From the NCBI GenBank assembly GCA_964411065.1, contig CAYPJO010000027.1:1-21801 (forward strand): a stretch of 21,801 nt of DNA. Direction: 5' to 3'. Origin of the DNA: DYHD01 sp964411065. GTDB lineage: Bacteria > Nitrospirota > Thermodesulfovibrionia > Thermodesulfovibrionales > Dissulfurispiraceae. The notes below the pieces were generated by a model, which did not search any database, was not told where the DNA came from, and was given only the letters and a program-made list of their open reading frames with translations. A program made the position numbers and the translations under genes. Shown here one piece after another: positions 1-7,348 of this stretch (the stretch's first letter is position 1; each line of letters starts with the position of its first letter).

Positions 1-1083
1 TTCAATAACATTTGCAAGTTCTCTAATATTTCCAGGCCAGTCATAGTTTATTAGAGCATCCATAACTTCTGGTTCAAGTTGAGGAAGAGGTTTATTGTTT
101 TTCTTTGAGAATTTATTTAGAAAATTATTTACGAGTAAAGGAATATCTTCTTTTCTCTCCCTTAAAGGAGGTAGATTTATTCTTACAACATTAAGTCTCC
201 AGTAGAGATCTTCTCTAAAATTACCCTCCGAGACTGCTTTTTCAAGATCACGGTTTGTTGCAGAGATTACTCTCACATCTACTTTAATTCTTTGAGTACT
301 TCCAATTTTCTGAAATTCTTTTTCTTGAAGAAATCTGAGAAGTTTCTTTTGTAGAAAGATTGGTAATTCTCCAATTTCATCAAAAAAGACAGTTCCTTCG
401 TTAGCAAGTTCAAGAAGCCCTATTTTTTTGTCTGTAGCTCCTGTGAAAGCCCCCTTTTCATATCCAAAAAGTTCACTTTCAATAAGATTTTCAGGGATAG
501 TTGTACAGTCTACTATTACAAAGGGTTTTGATTTTCTCAAGGATCTTTTATGGATCGCTCTTGCTACAAGTTCTTTACCAGTTCCTGATCCACCAGTGAT
601 GAGAACGTTTGCGTTACTTTCTGCTACCATCTCCATCACATGGAAAACTTCTTGCATAGCTTTACTTTTTCCGATTATTTCGGGGAAAGGTGTTGCTATC
701 TCTTCTGATTTTTTAAATCCCTTTGATTTCTCTATAGCTTCTTTTATTACATTTAGTAGTAATCCTGTATCCACAGGTTTTATTAAATAATGGTAGGCAC
801 CAAGTTTCATCGCTTCTACAGCTTTTTCAATTGTCCCATAGGCTGTAAGCATTATTGTAGGTATTGATATTTCACTGAGTTTGATCCATCTTAATAAATC
901 TATACCATCCATACCGGGCAATCTATAATCAAGAATAAGACAATCAACAGAATTATTTTTAAGAATCTCCATCCCATCCTCAGCAGTAGAAGCTGTGTAA
1001 ACAGTGTATCCTTCTTTCCTAAGGATGGCTGAGATTGCCTTGAGAGCTCTCATCTCGTCATCTATATATAAAATATTTGCCAT
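1..1083 (-). CDS. Sigma-54-dependent response regulator (NtrC family), 3' end cut by window
   Basis: Cytoplasmic transcription activator, the output of the sensor kinase encoded just upstream. The 361 visible residues begin with a receiver domain (1-115) with acidic pocket D8/D9, phospho-acceptor D52, T80 and K102. A sigma-54 AAA+ domain follows from about 136, with Walker A GGSGTGKE (164-171; the second residue is Gly where the family usually has Glu), the sigma-54-contacting GAFTGA loop (211-216), Walker B VFFDE (232-236) and the WPGNIREL motif near 349-356. The C-terminal Fis-type DNA-binding helices lie beyond base 1. The ATG at 1083 is one base from the kinase stop codon (1085-1087), so the two are translationally coupled. 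Family and activator role are certain; the target promoters are not visible. No sigma-54 promoter was found by eye in the gap upstream of its own operon. Confidence 0.96.
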   Translation of the reverse strand, partial: MANILYIDDEMRALKAISAILRKEGYTVYTASTAEDGMEILKNNSVDCLILDYRLPGMDGIDLLRWIKLSEISIPTIMLTAYGTIEKAVEAMKLGAYHYLIKPVDTGLLLNVIKEAIEKSKGFKKSEEIATPFPEIIGKSKAMQEVFHVMEMVAESNANVLITGGSGTGKELVARAIHKRSLRKSKPFVIVDCTTIPENLIESELFGYEKGAFTGATDKKIGLLELANEGTVFFDEIGELPIFLQKKLLRFLQEKEFQKIGSTQRIKVDVRVISATNRDLEKAVSEGNFREDLYWRLNVVRINLPPLRERKEDIPLLVNNFLNKFSKKNNKPLPQLEPEVMDALINYDWPGNIRELANVIE

Positions 1084-1084
1084 T

Positions 1085-2695
1085 TTAGCCCCCTTTTATG
1101 GGCAATTCTATTGTGAACTCAGTTCCTTCTTTGACTTTACTTTGTACGCTTATTTTGCCTTCGTGATCTTTTATAATTCTCTCCACACAAGTTAAACCAA
1201 GGCCGGAGCCAATAGTTTTTGTTGTAAAGAAGGGTTCGAATATTTTATCTATAAGGTTCTCTGGTATGCCTACGCCTGTATCTTTTATAATTATTTTAAC
1301 CCCTCCATTAATTTTTTTAGTTTTTATCAAAATTGTGTCACCTTCCTTAGTTGCATCGGCTGCATTCACTAAAAGATTAAGCACAGCTTGCTTAAGTTGA
1401 TGATGATCGAAATAAAACTCAGGTATTGATGTATCAAATTCTGTCTGAAGAATCTTCTTTTCTTCTTTGGCTTCTGCTTCAATGAGTTTTATGACATCTC
1501 TTAATGTTTGATTTAGGTTTCCCCTTTCGTATTTAAGGGGAACAGGCCTTGCATATGAAAGGAAACTTGTAATTAGTTCATTCAGTCTCTCTGTCTCTTT
1601 ATCAATAATTGATAGAAACTCCTTTAAGACCTCTCCTTGAAAATTAGATTTCAAATAGGAAGTAGATGCTTTTATTGCGTTAAGGGGATTTTTTATCTCA
1701 TGGGCAACGGTCATTGCCATTTCTGCCATAGCAGAGGATTTTTCAAGTCTTAGTTTTTCCTTTGTTGCTCTATCAAGCTCATCAAGGGAATGTTTAAGTT
1801 TTAAAATCATCTCATTAAATGTTTCAATTAAATAACCAATTTCATCTCCGCAAGATATTTTGTAAACATAACAATCTTTGCAATCAATGTTGTGGCTTTT
1901 TTTACAGTTTTCCTTTGCTTCTTTTATAATCCAACATCTTTCTTGACCATAGGCAAGGCAGTCGGTTTTATTACAGTTAAAGATGTCTTTACAAAGGACA
2001 GTTGATGGATTTTCGCATATTTCAAGTTTATCTGCTTGAATACTTGACATTTTATTTTTAAGTCTTTGCAGAGGTTTTATAAGGGTTTTTGAAAGCATAA
2101 ATGTCATAACAACAGTTAGCAGAAAAAATAGTGAACTTAAAATATAAATATAATTTTTTAAATTTTTTGTTGCCTGTTCAATATAATCATTTATTTTATC
2201 TTTAGAGATACCAACTCTTAAAACTCCGAAATAGCTATCTCCAACAATAACTGGTAAATTTATATGATTAATTCCATCTGTGTCTAATTTTTGCCATTTT
2301 TCGTAAACTGACGGTTCTATTTTTATGTAATTGCCAAGATAACTTTTATCACTATGTCCAACAATTTTGCCATTTTTGTCAACAAGCATTATGTAATTAA
2401 TTCCTGGATTATTCATAACAAGAGAAATTTTTTCGTCAATCGCTAAAGGGTCAAAGAAAACAAGGTTGTCGATGACCTCCTTTGACAAATTCTCAAGAAG
2501 GGTTGAAATATTCGTATCTATTTGATTCCTCAGAGACTGTCTTTGATAGTTGATAATTAAAAGATTTATCGAAAGGGTTACCACCAAGAAGAGGACAAGA
2601 AAGGAAAAAAATATTTTCAAACTTATACTCAATCTTTGAATTTTTTTAGAGATTTCTTTAAAAACCAAGCTTTTTAAGTACTGCCAAATCTTCAT
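1085..2695 (-). CDS. Membrane sensor histidine kinase with cysteine-rich insertion in HAMP region
   Basis: A 536-residue inner-membrane kinase, expected to phosphorylate the downstream sigma-54 regulator. In order: TM1 (about 27-48), an extracytoplasmic Cache-like sensor (about 50-180), TM2 (about 182-201), then a HAMP region split by a cysteine-rich segment with C227, C235, C241, C246, C254, C264, C272, C275 and C282. It contains ERCW and DCKDCYVYK, like the 'two-CW' motif I recall from deltaproteobacterial sensors. The kinase core has H332 in AHEIKNPL, N444 (N box), DTGVGIP (472-478), EPFF and GSGLGL (496-501). The ATG at 2695 lies inside the last codons of the upstream lipoprotein gene (38-bp overlap), so the two genes are coupled. 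The nine cysteines suggest metal, Fe-S or redox sensing; that is inference, since the signal is unknown. Confidence 0.95.
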   Translation of the reverse strand: MKIWQYLKSLVFKEISKKIQRLSISLKIFFSFLVLFLVVTLSINLLIINYQRQSLRNQIDTNISTLLENLSKEVIDNLVFFDPLAIDEKISLVMNNPGINYIMLVDKNGKIVGHSDKSYLGNYIKIEPSVYEKWQKLDTDGINHINLPVIVGDSYFGVLRVGISKDKINDYIEQATKNLKNYIYILSSLFFLLTVVMTFMLSKTLIKPLQRLKNKMSSIQADKLEICENPSTVLCKDIFNCNKTDCLAYGQERCWIIKEAKENCKKSHNIDCKDCYVYKISCGDEIGYLIETFNEMILKLKHSLDELDRATKEKLRLEKSSAMAEMAMTVAHEIKNPLNAIKASTSYLKSNFQGEVLKEFLSIIDKETERLNELITSFLSYARPVPLKYERGNLNQTLRDVIKLIEAEAKEEKKILQTEFDTSIPEFYFDHHQLKQAVLNLLVNAADATKEGDTILIKTKKINGGVKIIIKDTGVGIPENLIDKIFEPFFTTKTIGSGLGLTCVERIIKDHEGKISVQSKVKEGTEFTIELPIKGG

Positions 2696-4334
2696 CTGTA
2701 GGGGCTTTAAAAGCTTTAACCTTTGCAGTCATTAGAACTGTTGGATCCTTCAGTTGTGTAATTAGCCTTTTTACTCTCTCTGTTAACTCATGTTTTTGAT
2801 TATTCACCACAGCGAAAGGCCAGTTTGGTAAGTATTCTCCATAATCAAGGATTTTTATTTTTGAGATGTCAACCTCATGAGACCATACACTAAGAGCTGC
2901 TTCTCTTATAAAACCAGCATCTGCTTCTCCTCTGTAAACTCCAATAATAACCTTTTCCTGCCTTTTTGCATCAATTAACTTAAAATCTTTTTTAAGATCA
3001 AAACCTTTTTTTTCAAGATAGAGTTTTTGAGATAAATATCCACCTGCTGAAGTAGGCGAAACAATCATTATTTTTTTGCCCCGTAGGTCTTCAAGTGTTT
3101 TAATATTGCTGTCTTTCCTTGTAATTATGATACCTCTGAATTTTTCATCTCCACATACGCCTTCTTCAGTGGTGCAGTCTTCTCCAACAGTGATTGCAAG
3201 AGGTCTAAGGGGATAATTTTTTGATATTATTGAAAAAACATAGGGATTCTGATATGAAAAATCAACCCTTCCTGCTCTTACCATTTGAATAAACTCTTCA
3301 AAGTTCTTTGGTATCACCAGCTTAAATTCATAGCCTGTTTTTTTTGAGAGATACCTCATTAAGGGGTCATATCTTTTATATATTGTAAGGGGGCTGTAAA
3401 GAGGAAGGATTGCAATTTTCACTGTTTTTGGGCCGTATTCAATATAGTCTGTTCCTTTGAGATTTCTTATCAATACTCTGATATAGTCAAAATCTCTATC
3501 TTCAGCTAAGGTAAACTTTTCTACACCTAAGGACTTACGAACTGTGTCCTCGATACTATGAAGAATGTTCTTCTTTAATTTTTCTACTTCCTCTTCTTTC
3601 AAAATCTTTACATAAGCAATTAAAAATCGTGGTGTTGGCTCTGAATATCTTATTATTTTTAAACCATCTTTTAAATATTTAGTTGCCGTTATTTCACTTA
3701 TCGCCCCGACATCATGTTCACCTATAAGTATGGAAAGAGCAATTCTATCTTCATTATGGAGCATATCAAGAGACTTGAAATCTTTTACTGAAATATCAAC
3801 ATCTTTAAGCATAGAAAGGGGAATAAGATAACTAAAGGAGGACTTTTCCTCACCGAGGGCGAGTCTCTTTCCAAGGGAATCAAAGATCTTTTCAATATTT
3901 TTGCCTTCTTTTGTTATAAAGACACTTCTTGTTTCAGCATTTCCGCCTTCGGGTTTGATGAGAGGGAATATCTTGTTCTTCATATTCCATTTAAGCTCAC
4001 AATATGTGGCAGGATCTACGATAATAAGATGGATTTTTTCTTGTCTTATTTTATTCTCTAAATCCTTAAAATCCTTGGCTATTTCTATATGCACTGGTTT
4101 TTTAAGTGTATTAGAGATGAAGTTTTTTAGAGGATATAACTTCTCATATATTATGCGTGGAGATTCTTCGGGCAGAACGCCAATAATTATTGGGTCCTCC
4201 TTATTCTCAGATATTTGAGTTTGGGTCTTTTCCTCAAGGGGCGCTTTTGTGCAGGATAGCAGAAGTATAAAAAGGAGAGATATTGCTAAAACTTTAAGAA
4301 TTTGATAACAGATGGGTTTTGACTCTTTTTTCAT
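2658..4334 (-). CDS. Lipoprotein with two tandem PhnD-like periplasmic binding domains
   Basis: A 558-residue exported lipoprotein: basic N-terminus, hydrophobic stretch (12-27) and lipobox LLSC with C28 as the lipidated residue. Two phosphonate/phosphite-type (PhnD-like) solute-binding modules follow. The first (about 49-290) starts IIIGVLPEESPR. The second (about 304-556) starts KIAILPLYSP and carries the family signature SPTSAGGYLSQ (426-436). The second module also has a CX6C pair (C387, C394) in a loop. The gene overlaps the kinase gene by 38 bp and leads the operon, so it probably presents a ligand to the kinase rather than feeding a transporter: no permease or ATPase gene is nearby. 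PhnD-like domains serve as sensor inputs in TtrS-type kinases; here the sensor would be a separate polypeptide. No convincing Shine-Dalgarno was seen before the ATG. The ligand is unknown. Confidence 0.88.
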   Translation of the reverse strand: MKKESKPICYQILKVLAISLLFILLLSCTKAPLEEKTQTQISENKEDPIIIGVLPEESPRIIYEKLYPLKNFISNTLKKPVHIEIAKDFKDLENKIRQEKIHLIIVDPATYCELKWNMKNKIFPLIKPEGGNAETRSVFITKEGKNIEKIFDSLGKRLALGEEKSSFSYLIPLSMLKDVDISVKDFKSLDMLHNEDRIALSILIGEHDVGAISEITATKYLKDGLKIIRYSEPTPRFLIAYVKILKEEEVEKLKKNILHSIEDTVRKSLGVEKFTLAEDRDFDYIRVLIRNLKGTDYIEYGPKTVKIAILPLYSPLTIYKRYDPLMRYLSKKTGYEFKLVIPKNFEEFIQMVRAGRVDFSYQNPYVFSIISKNYPLRPLAITVGEDCTTEEGVCGDEKFRGIIITRKDSNIKTLEDLRGKKIMIVSPTSAGGYLSQKLYLEKKGFDLKKDFKLIDAKRQEKVIIGVYRGEADAGFIREAALSVWSHEVDISKIKILDYGEYLPNWPFAVVNNQKHELTERVKRLITQLKDPTVLMTAKVKAFKAPTDEDLAVLKKLGF

Positions 4335-4381
4335 CTTTCAGTTCAGTCTGTAAAGCATCTACTTACTACTGCTCCTCTTCA

Positions 4382-4394
4382 ATTAGAGATTAAT
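4382..4394. repeat. 13-bp direct repeat, left copy
   Basis: ATTAGAGATTAAT occurs here and again, exactly, at 4880-4892. The two copies bracket almost the whole gene-free interval. It could be the scar of a lost element or an AT-rich coincidence. Confidence 0.5.
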
Positions 4395-4600
4395 TTAGTC
4401 CAAAGAGTATAATAATCCCTTTTATGTAAAAATCATTCTTTAAATAAGTTCAATTGTAATATAACCTGTCCCTACAACTTTCATCAAACGGCAGAATAAG
4501 ATTGCTAAGATAAAGCTATTATTCTAGCTTTTCCACCTCCCATTACTGCCTAATAAAATATCAGGCTTCAGAGAGTAAATATCGTCTCACTTAGAAGAAT

Positions 4601-4637
4601 ACTCTTACATATAGAAAGTGTCTATGTCTCTAAGAGT
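4601..4637. repeat. Imperfect hairpin in gene-free interval
   Basis: Outer arms ACTCTTA (4601-4607) and TAAGAGT (4631-4637), with an inner stem ACATA-t-AGA against TCTATGT around a short AAGTG loop. No T-run flanks it, so it is not a standard terminator. Its role is unknown. Confidence 0.4.
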
Positions 4638-4858
4638 CGGTAGTCCTTACAAATCTATGCATCAAAAATGTATCCCAGAGAGCTTTATTCAATGGAAAAG
4701 ATATAAATTGATGTTCTCTCTTTTAGTGCAGTTATAGAATGAAGAAAGATAGGTGTAATAGTAGGAATCAAAGCTATATCGCTTGATCAGACCACTAAGA
4801 AAGTCAAAAAAACCACTTAATTTAAACTCTAATTTTCACCACTGTAATAACGCAATTT

Positions 4859-4887
4859 TCTCTAATCTGATTGAAAACTATTAGAGA
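4859..4887. repeat. 8-bp inverted repeat downstream of selA
   Basis: TCTCTAAT (4859-4866) and ATTAGAGA (4880-4887) form a perfect 8-bp stem with a 13-nt loop, about 40 bases past the selA stop codon. On the minus strand A residues rather than T residues follow it, so terminator function is doubtful. Its right arm overlaps the 13-bp direct repeat. Confidence 0.4.
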
Positions 4888-4892
4888 TTAAT
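4880..4892. repeat. 13-bp direct repeat, right copy
   Basis: Exact second copy of the 13-mer at 4382-4394, 498 bases away, ending 34 bases before the selA stop codon. Confidence 0.5.
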
Positions 4893-4926
4893 AAAAAAGA
4901 TAAAATCATTAAAGTATAGTTTATTT

Positions 4927-6336
4927 TTAAAGGTTGGAGCCTCTCAGAGATTCTGCAAGGGTTTTGACAAGAATGTCTATTTCATTGTCCTGAACTGTTC
5001 TCATATCCAAGATCAGGCTATCAAACTTAATCCTTACTATTACAGGGGGGCGACTCGATCTGAGCCTTTTTTCGAGTGAATTAACAGAAACTTTGAATGG
5101 TTTAACTGAAACCACATAAGTCTCAAAAGGCAAGCCAGGTAAAGAACCACCTCCAGCCTCTGAATAATCGTGCATAATATTGAAACTAGCAAAATCATTT
5201 AAAGAAAGTTTCTTAATTTTTAATAAAACTCTTTGAGCTCTCCTCTTGATTGTTTTTTTATCTTCAAAAATCATTCTTAAAGTAGGTATTTCTTCTTTAG
5301 CCCTTTTTTCATCAAGATATAATCTCAAGATTACCTCAAAAGCTGATAAAGTCATCTTATCAACTCTAAGCGCTCTCATCAAAGGGTTTTTAGATATTTT
5401 CTCTACTAATTCGGATTTGCCAGCGATTATACCACCCTGTGGACCACCCAAGAGTTTATCGCCACTGAAAGTAACGATAGCAACACCAGCCCCAATAATA
5501 TCTTTAACAGCTGGCTCACTATAGATACCGTAAGGTTTCATGTCGATAAGAGAGCCACTACCTAAATCAAACATTACAGGTATATTATACTTATCTCCTA
5601 ACTTTACCACCTCCTCAATAGAAGGGAGCTCGGTAAAGCCAGTCATCCTAAAATTTGACTGGTGGACCTTAAGTAAGAGAGCTGTATTTTCACTAATTGC
5701 TCTTTCATAATCATAAAGGTGAGTCTTATTAGTAGTCCCAACTTCTTTAAGAATGGCACCGCTTGAATTCATCACATCTGGTATTCTAAAGGAGCCACCT
5801 ATTTCTACTAATTCACCTCTTGATACTATGACTTCCTTACCCTTTGCAATGGTATGAAGGCAGAGGAAAACAGCTGCAGCATTGTTATTCACTATTATAC
5901 TGCTTTCAGCTCCAGTTATCTCAGAGAGTAGTTGTTGGATATGAGAATATCTTTTACCTCTGACTCCTTTCTCTAAATCATATTCAAGATTTGAATATCT
6001 ACATGTTATCTCTTTCACATGTTCCATTATAGCTTCAGATAAAATGGCTCTCCCCAAGTTTGTATGGATAACAATACCTGTTGCATTGATAACAGGAACT
6101 AAACTAAAAGAGCAGAGTTTTTGTAGTCTTTTCTCAATTCCGTCGTAGATTATATTATCACTTATTTCTGTTGCCTGCCCTTGAAATATTGAACCCCTTA
6201 ATTCCCCTAAGGAATCTCGGATGGCTTTAAGGACAAACTTTCTTGGATACAATGTCTGCCACTCTAAACCCTTTTTAGACTGGAGGACTTCGTTCACAGA
6301 AGGCAACTTAGATAGCAGAGCTTTAAGACTATCCAT
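4927..6336 (-). CDS. selA: L-seryl-tRNA(Sec) selenium transferase (selenocysteine synthase)
   Basis: PLP enzyme that converts Ser-tRNA(Sec) to Sec-tRNA(Sec) using selenophosphate, in the cytoplasm as a large ring-shaped oligomer. The 469 residues match the usual family length (about 450-470). Diagnostic segments: INATGIVIHTNLGRA (84-98), YSNLEYDLEKGVRG (114-127), a VNNNAAAVFL segment (149-158), KVHQSNFRMTGFTE (223-236), FDLGSGSL (256-263) and FSGDKLLGGPQGG (290-302) with PLP lysine K294. The gene stands alone on the minus strand, diverging from rsfS; neither selB, selD nor tRNA-Sec is in the window. There is no obvious Shine-Dalgarno before the ATG at 6336. Its presence implies that this organism makes selenoproteins, although no in-frame-TGA gene was recognised here. 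Confidence 0.97.
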   Translation of the reverse strand: MDSLKALLSKLPSVNEVLQSKKGLEWQTLYPRKFVLKAIRDSLGELRGSIFQGQATEISDNIIYDGIEKRLQKLCSFSLVPVINATGIVIHTNLGRAILSEAIMEHVKEITCRYSNLEYDLEKGVRGKRYSHIQQLLSEITGAESSIIVNNNAAAVFLCLHTIAKGKEVIVSRGELVEIGGSFRIPDVMNSSGAILKEVGTTNKTHLYDYERAISENTALLLKVHQSNFRMTGFTELPSIEEVVKLGDKYNIPVMFDLGSGSLIDMKPYGIYSEPAVKDIIGAGVAIVTFSGDKLLGGPQGGIIAGKSELVEKISKNPLMRALRVDKMTLSAFEVILRLYLDEKRAKEEIPTLRMIFEDKKTIKRRAQRVLLKIKKLSLNDFASFNIMHDYSEAGGGSLPGLPFETYVVSVKPFKVSVNSLEKRLRSSRPPVIVRIKFDSLILDMRTVQDNEIDILVKTLAESLRGSNL

Positions 6337-6457
6337 TTTTATGTGGTTTTATAGGGTGAAGTTTTTTTCCTTTAACGACTTATCTATATAATATCTGTAT
6401 AATAAATTAATAAATTTATTCCTAAGTCAAAAATTAACTAAAGTGATGATCCTACTA

Positions 6458-6466
6458 TGCTATAAT
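6458..6466 (+). promoter_or_regulatory. Extended -10 promoter element for rsfS operon
   Basis: TGCTATAAT is a full extended -10 box (TG-n-TATAAT). No good -35 is found at 17 bases (CTAAAG), which is usual for extended -10 promoters. Transcription would start near 6473, leaving a leader before rsfS. It lies in the 169-bp divergent gap shared with selA. Confidence 0.55.
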
Positions 6467-6505
6467 AATATTTAGATCGAGCAAGGTCACATTAATAATA
6501 ACAAT

Positions 6506-6937
6506 TTGAATGAAATAATTTCTATTTACTATCTGGAGAGTTCAATCGATAGTAAGGGTAAAGCAATTTTAGCAGCGAAGGCATCCTTGGCAAAAAAAGC
6601 CGAGGGTGTAACAATTTTAGAATTAAATAGCCTAACTACTATAGCCGATTATTTTGTTATTTGCTCAGCCTCTAATACTCCCCAGATAAAAAGTATAGTT
6701 GAAAATATCGAAAAAGTTTTGATGGAAGCTGGCTTTAGACCACTGGGGATAGAGGGATTAGCTTATGCCTGCTGGGTTCTACTGGATTATGGAGATATCA
6801 TCGTCCATGTATTTGAAGAGAATACAAGACAATACTATAATCTTGAAAAATTTTGGTTAGATGCCCCAAGAATAAACGTTGAAGATGAAAATAAGAATCC
6901 TATGGGTTGGAAAGACAAAAGAGAGGTATCTAAATGA
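6506..6937 (+). CDS. rsfS: Ribosomal silencing factor RsfS (Iojap family)
   Basis: Binds ribosomal protein uL14 on the 50S subunit and blocks joining of the 30S subunit in starved or stationary cells. Family motifs: ADYFVICSA (47-55), a GIEGLAYACWVLLDYGDIIV stretch (81-100), HVFEENTRQYYNLEKFW (101-117) and DAPRI (119-123). The longest reading frame opens with TTG at 6506, which has no Shine-Dalgarno. Relatives usually begin at the residue aligning with I14 (in place of M in MDSK...), and just there a GGAGAG sits 4 bases ahead of an ATC codon (6545). The true start may therefore be the rare AUC, giving 130 residues. The 3' end overlaps rlmH by 53 bp in another frame, and the C-terminal 20 residues in that overlap are unlike the family. 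First gene of an rsfS-rlmH-HARP operon. Confidence 0.93.
   Translation: MNEIISIYYLESSIDSKGKAILAAKASLAKKAEGVTILELNSLTTIADYFVICSASNTPQIKSIVENIEKVLMEAGFRPLGIEGLAYACWVLLDYGDIIVHVFEENTRQYYNLEKFWLDAPRINVEDENKNPMGWKDKREVSK
6535..6540 (+). promoter_or_regulatory. Shine-Dalgarno that argues for an internal rsfS start
   Basis: GGAGAG, followed 4 bases later by ATC (6545-6547), the codon that aligns with the initiator Met of typical RsfS proteins. Nothing comparable precedes the TTG at 6506. Confidence 0.45.
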
Positions 6938-7322
6938 TGGAATCGCTTATTATCTAAAATTACTGCAAAAACAAATTAACATAACTATAATAGAAATTAA
7001 AGACTCTAAAGGTGAAGATAGAAACAAAATAATTACTGAGGAAAGTAAAAGGATATTATCTAATACCACTTCCTACGTCTTACTGGATGAAAATGGTAGC
7101 TTACTGACTTCTAAAGAGTTTGCCATCTTTCTCTCTACAAAGACATCTCTCGATTTCGTTATCGGCGGTTCTTTTGGAGTCTCCAATGAGGTAAAAAAGA
7201 AGGCAAGTTTCATACTATCTCTTTCTCCTATGACTTTTACTCATGAGATGGTCAGGTTATTCTTATTAGAACAGTTATATCGCTCAATAAAGATCATCAA
7301 AGGCTTAGAATACCACTATTAA
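6885..7322 (+). CDS. rlmH: 23S rRNA (pseudouridine1915-N3)-methyltransferase
   Basis: SPOUT-class methyltransferase that methylates pseudouridine 1915 in helix 69 of 23S rRNA on assembled 70S ribosomes. From the ATG at 6885 it has 145 residues, slightly short of the usual 155. It starts MKIRILWVGKTKERYL and contains the SAM-binding FVIGGSFG (91-98), the trefoil-knot segment LSLSPMTFTHEMVR (111-124) and LEQLYRSIKI, ending EYHY. A TTG at 6879 would add two residues; the ATG is preferred because it aligns with the family start. The gene begins inside rsfS (53-bp overlap), so the two are translationally coupled. The rsfS-rlmH pairing is common in bacteria. Confidence 0.96.
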   Translation: MKIRILWVGKTKERYLNDGIAYYLKLLQKQINITIIEIKDSKGEDRNKIITEESKRILSNTTSYVLLDENGSLLTSKEFAIFLSTKTSLDFVIGGSFGVSNEVKKKASFILSLSPMTFTHEMVRLFLLEQLYRSIKIIKGLEYHY

Positions 7323-7348
7323 AGAATATTTGATGCAGTTAAGATTCT

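Larger units (their letters stand above)
4335..4926. other. Gene-free interval between selA and the sensor operon
   Basis: 592 bases without a credible coding region on either strand. Seen here: a 13-bp exact direct repeat at 4382-4394 and 4880-4892; an imperfect hairpin at 4601-4637 (outer arms ACTCTTA/TAAGAGT, inner ACATA-AGA/TCTATGT); and an 8-bp stem at 4859-4887. A weak minus-strand -10-like TATACT (complement of 4406-4411) could serve the lipoprotein operon. No tRNA-Sec and no strong terminator were found. A decayed gene or an untranslated RNA cannot be excluded. Confidence 0.5.

Noticed and set aside
428..790. Plus-strand 120-codon frame opposite the sigma-54 regulator
   Set aside because: Shadow of the conserved AAA+ domain on the other strand; no family resemblance or ribosome site.
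4692..4820. Plus-strand frame with a protein-like string (SFSAVIE, TGA, RKIGVIVGIKAISLDQ), possibly a gene remnant or TGA-encoded selenocysteine near selA
   Set aside because: An in-frame TAA precedes it, no start or family match is seen, and no SECIS-like structure was recognised after the TGA; too short to support.
4335..4926. tRNA-Sec (selC) next to selA
   Set aside because: No segment with the TTCAAATCC-type anticodon arm or a long acceptor stem was found on either strand.
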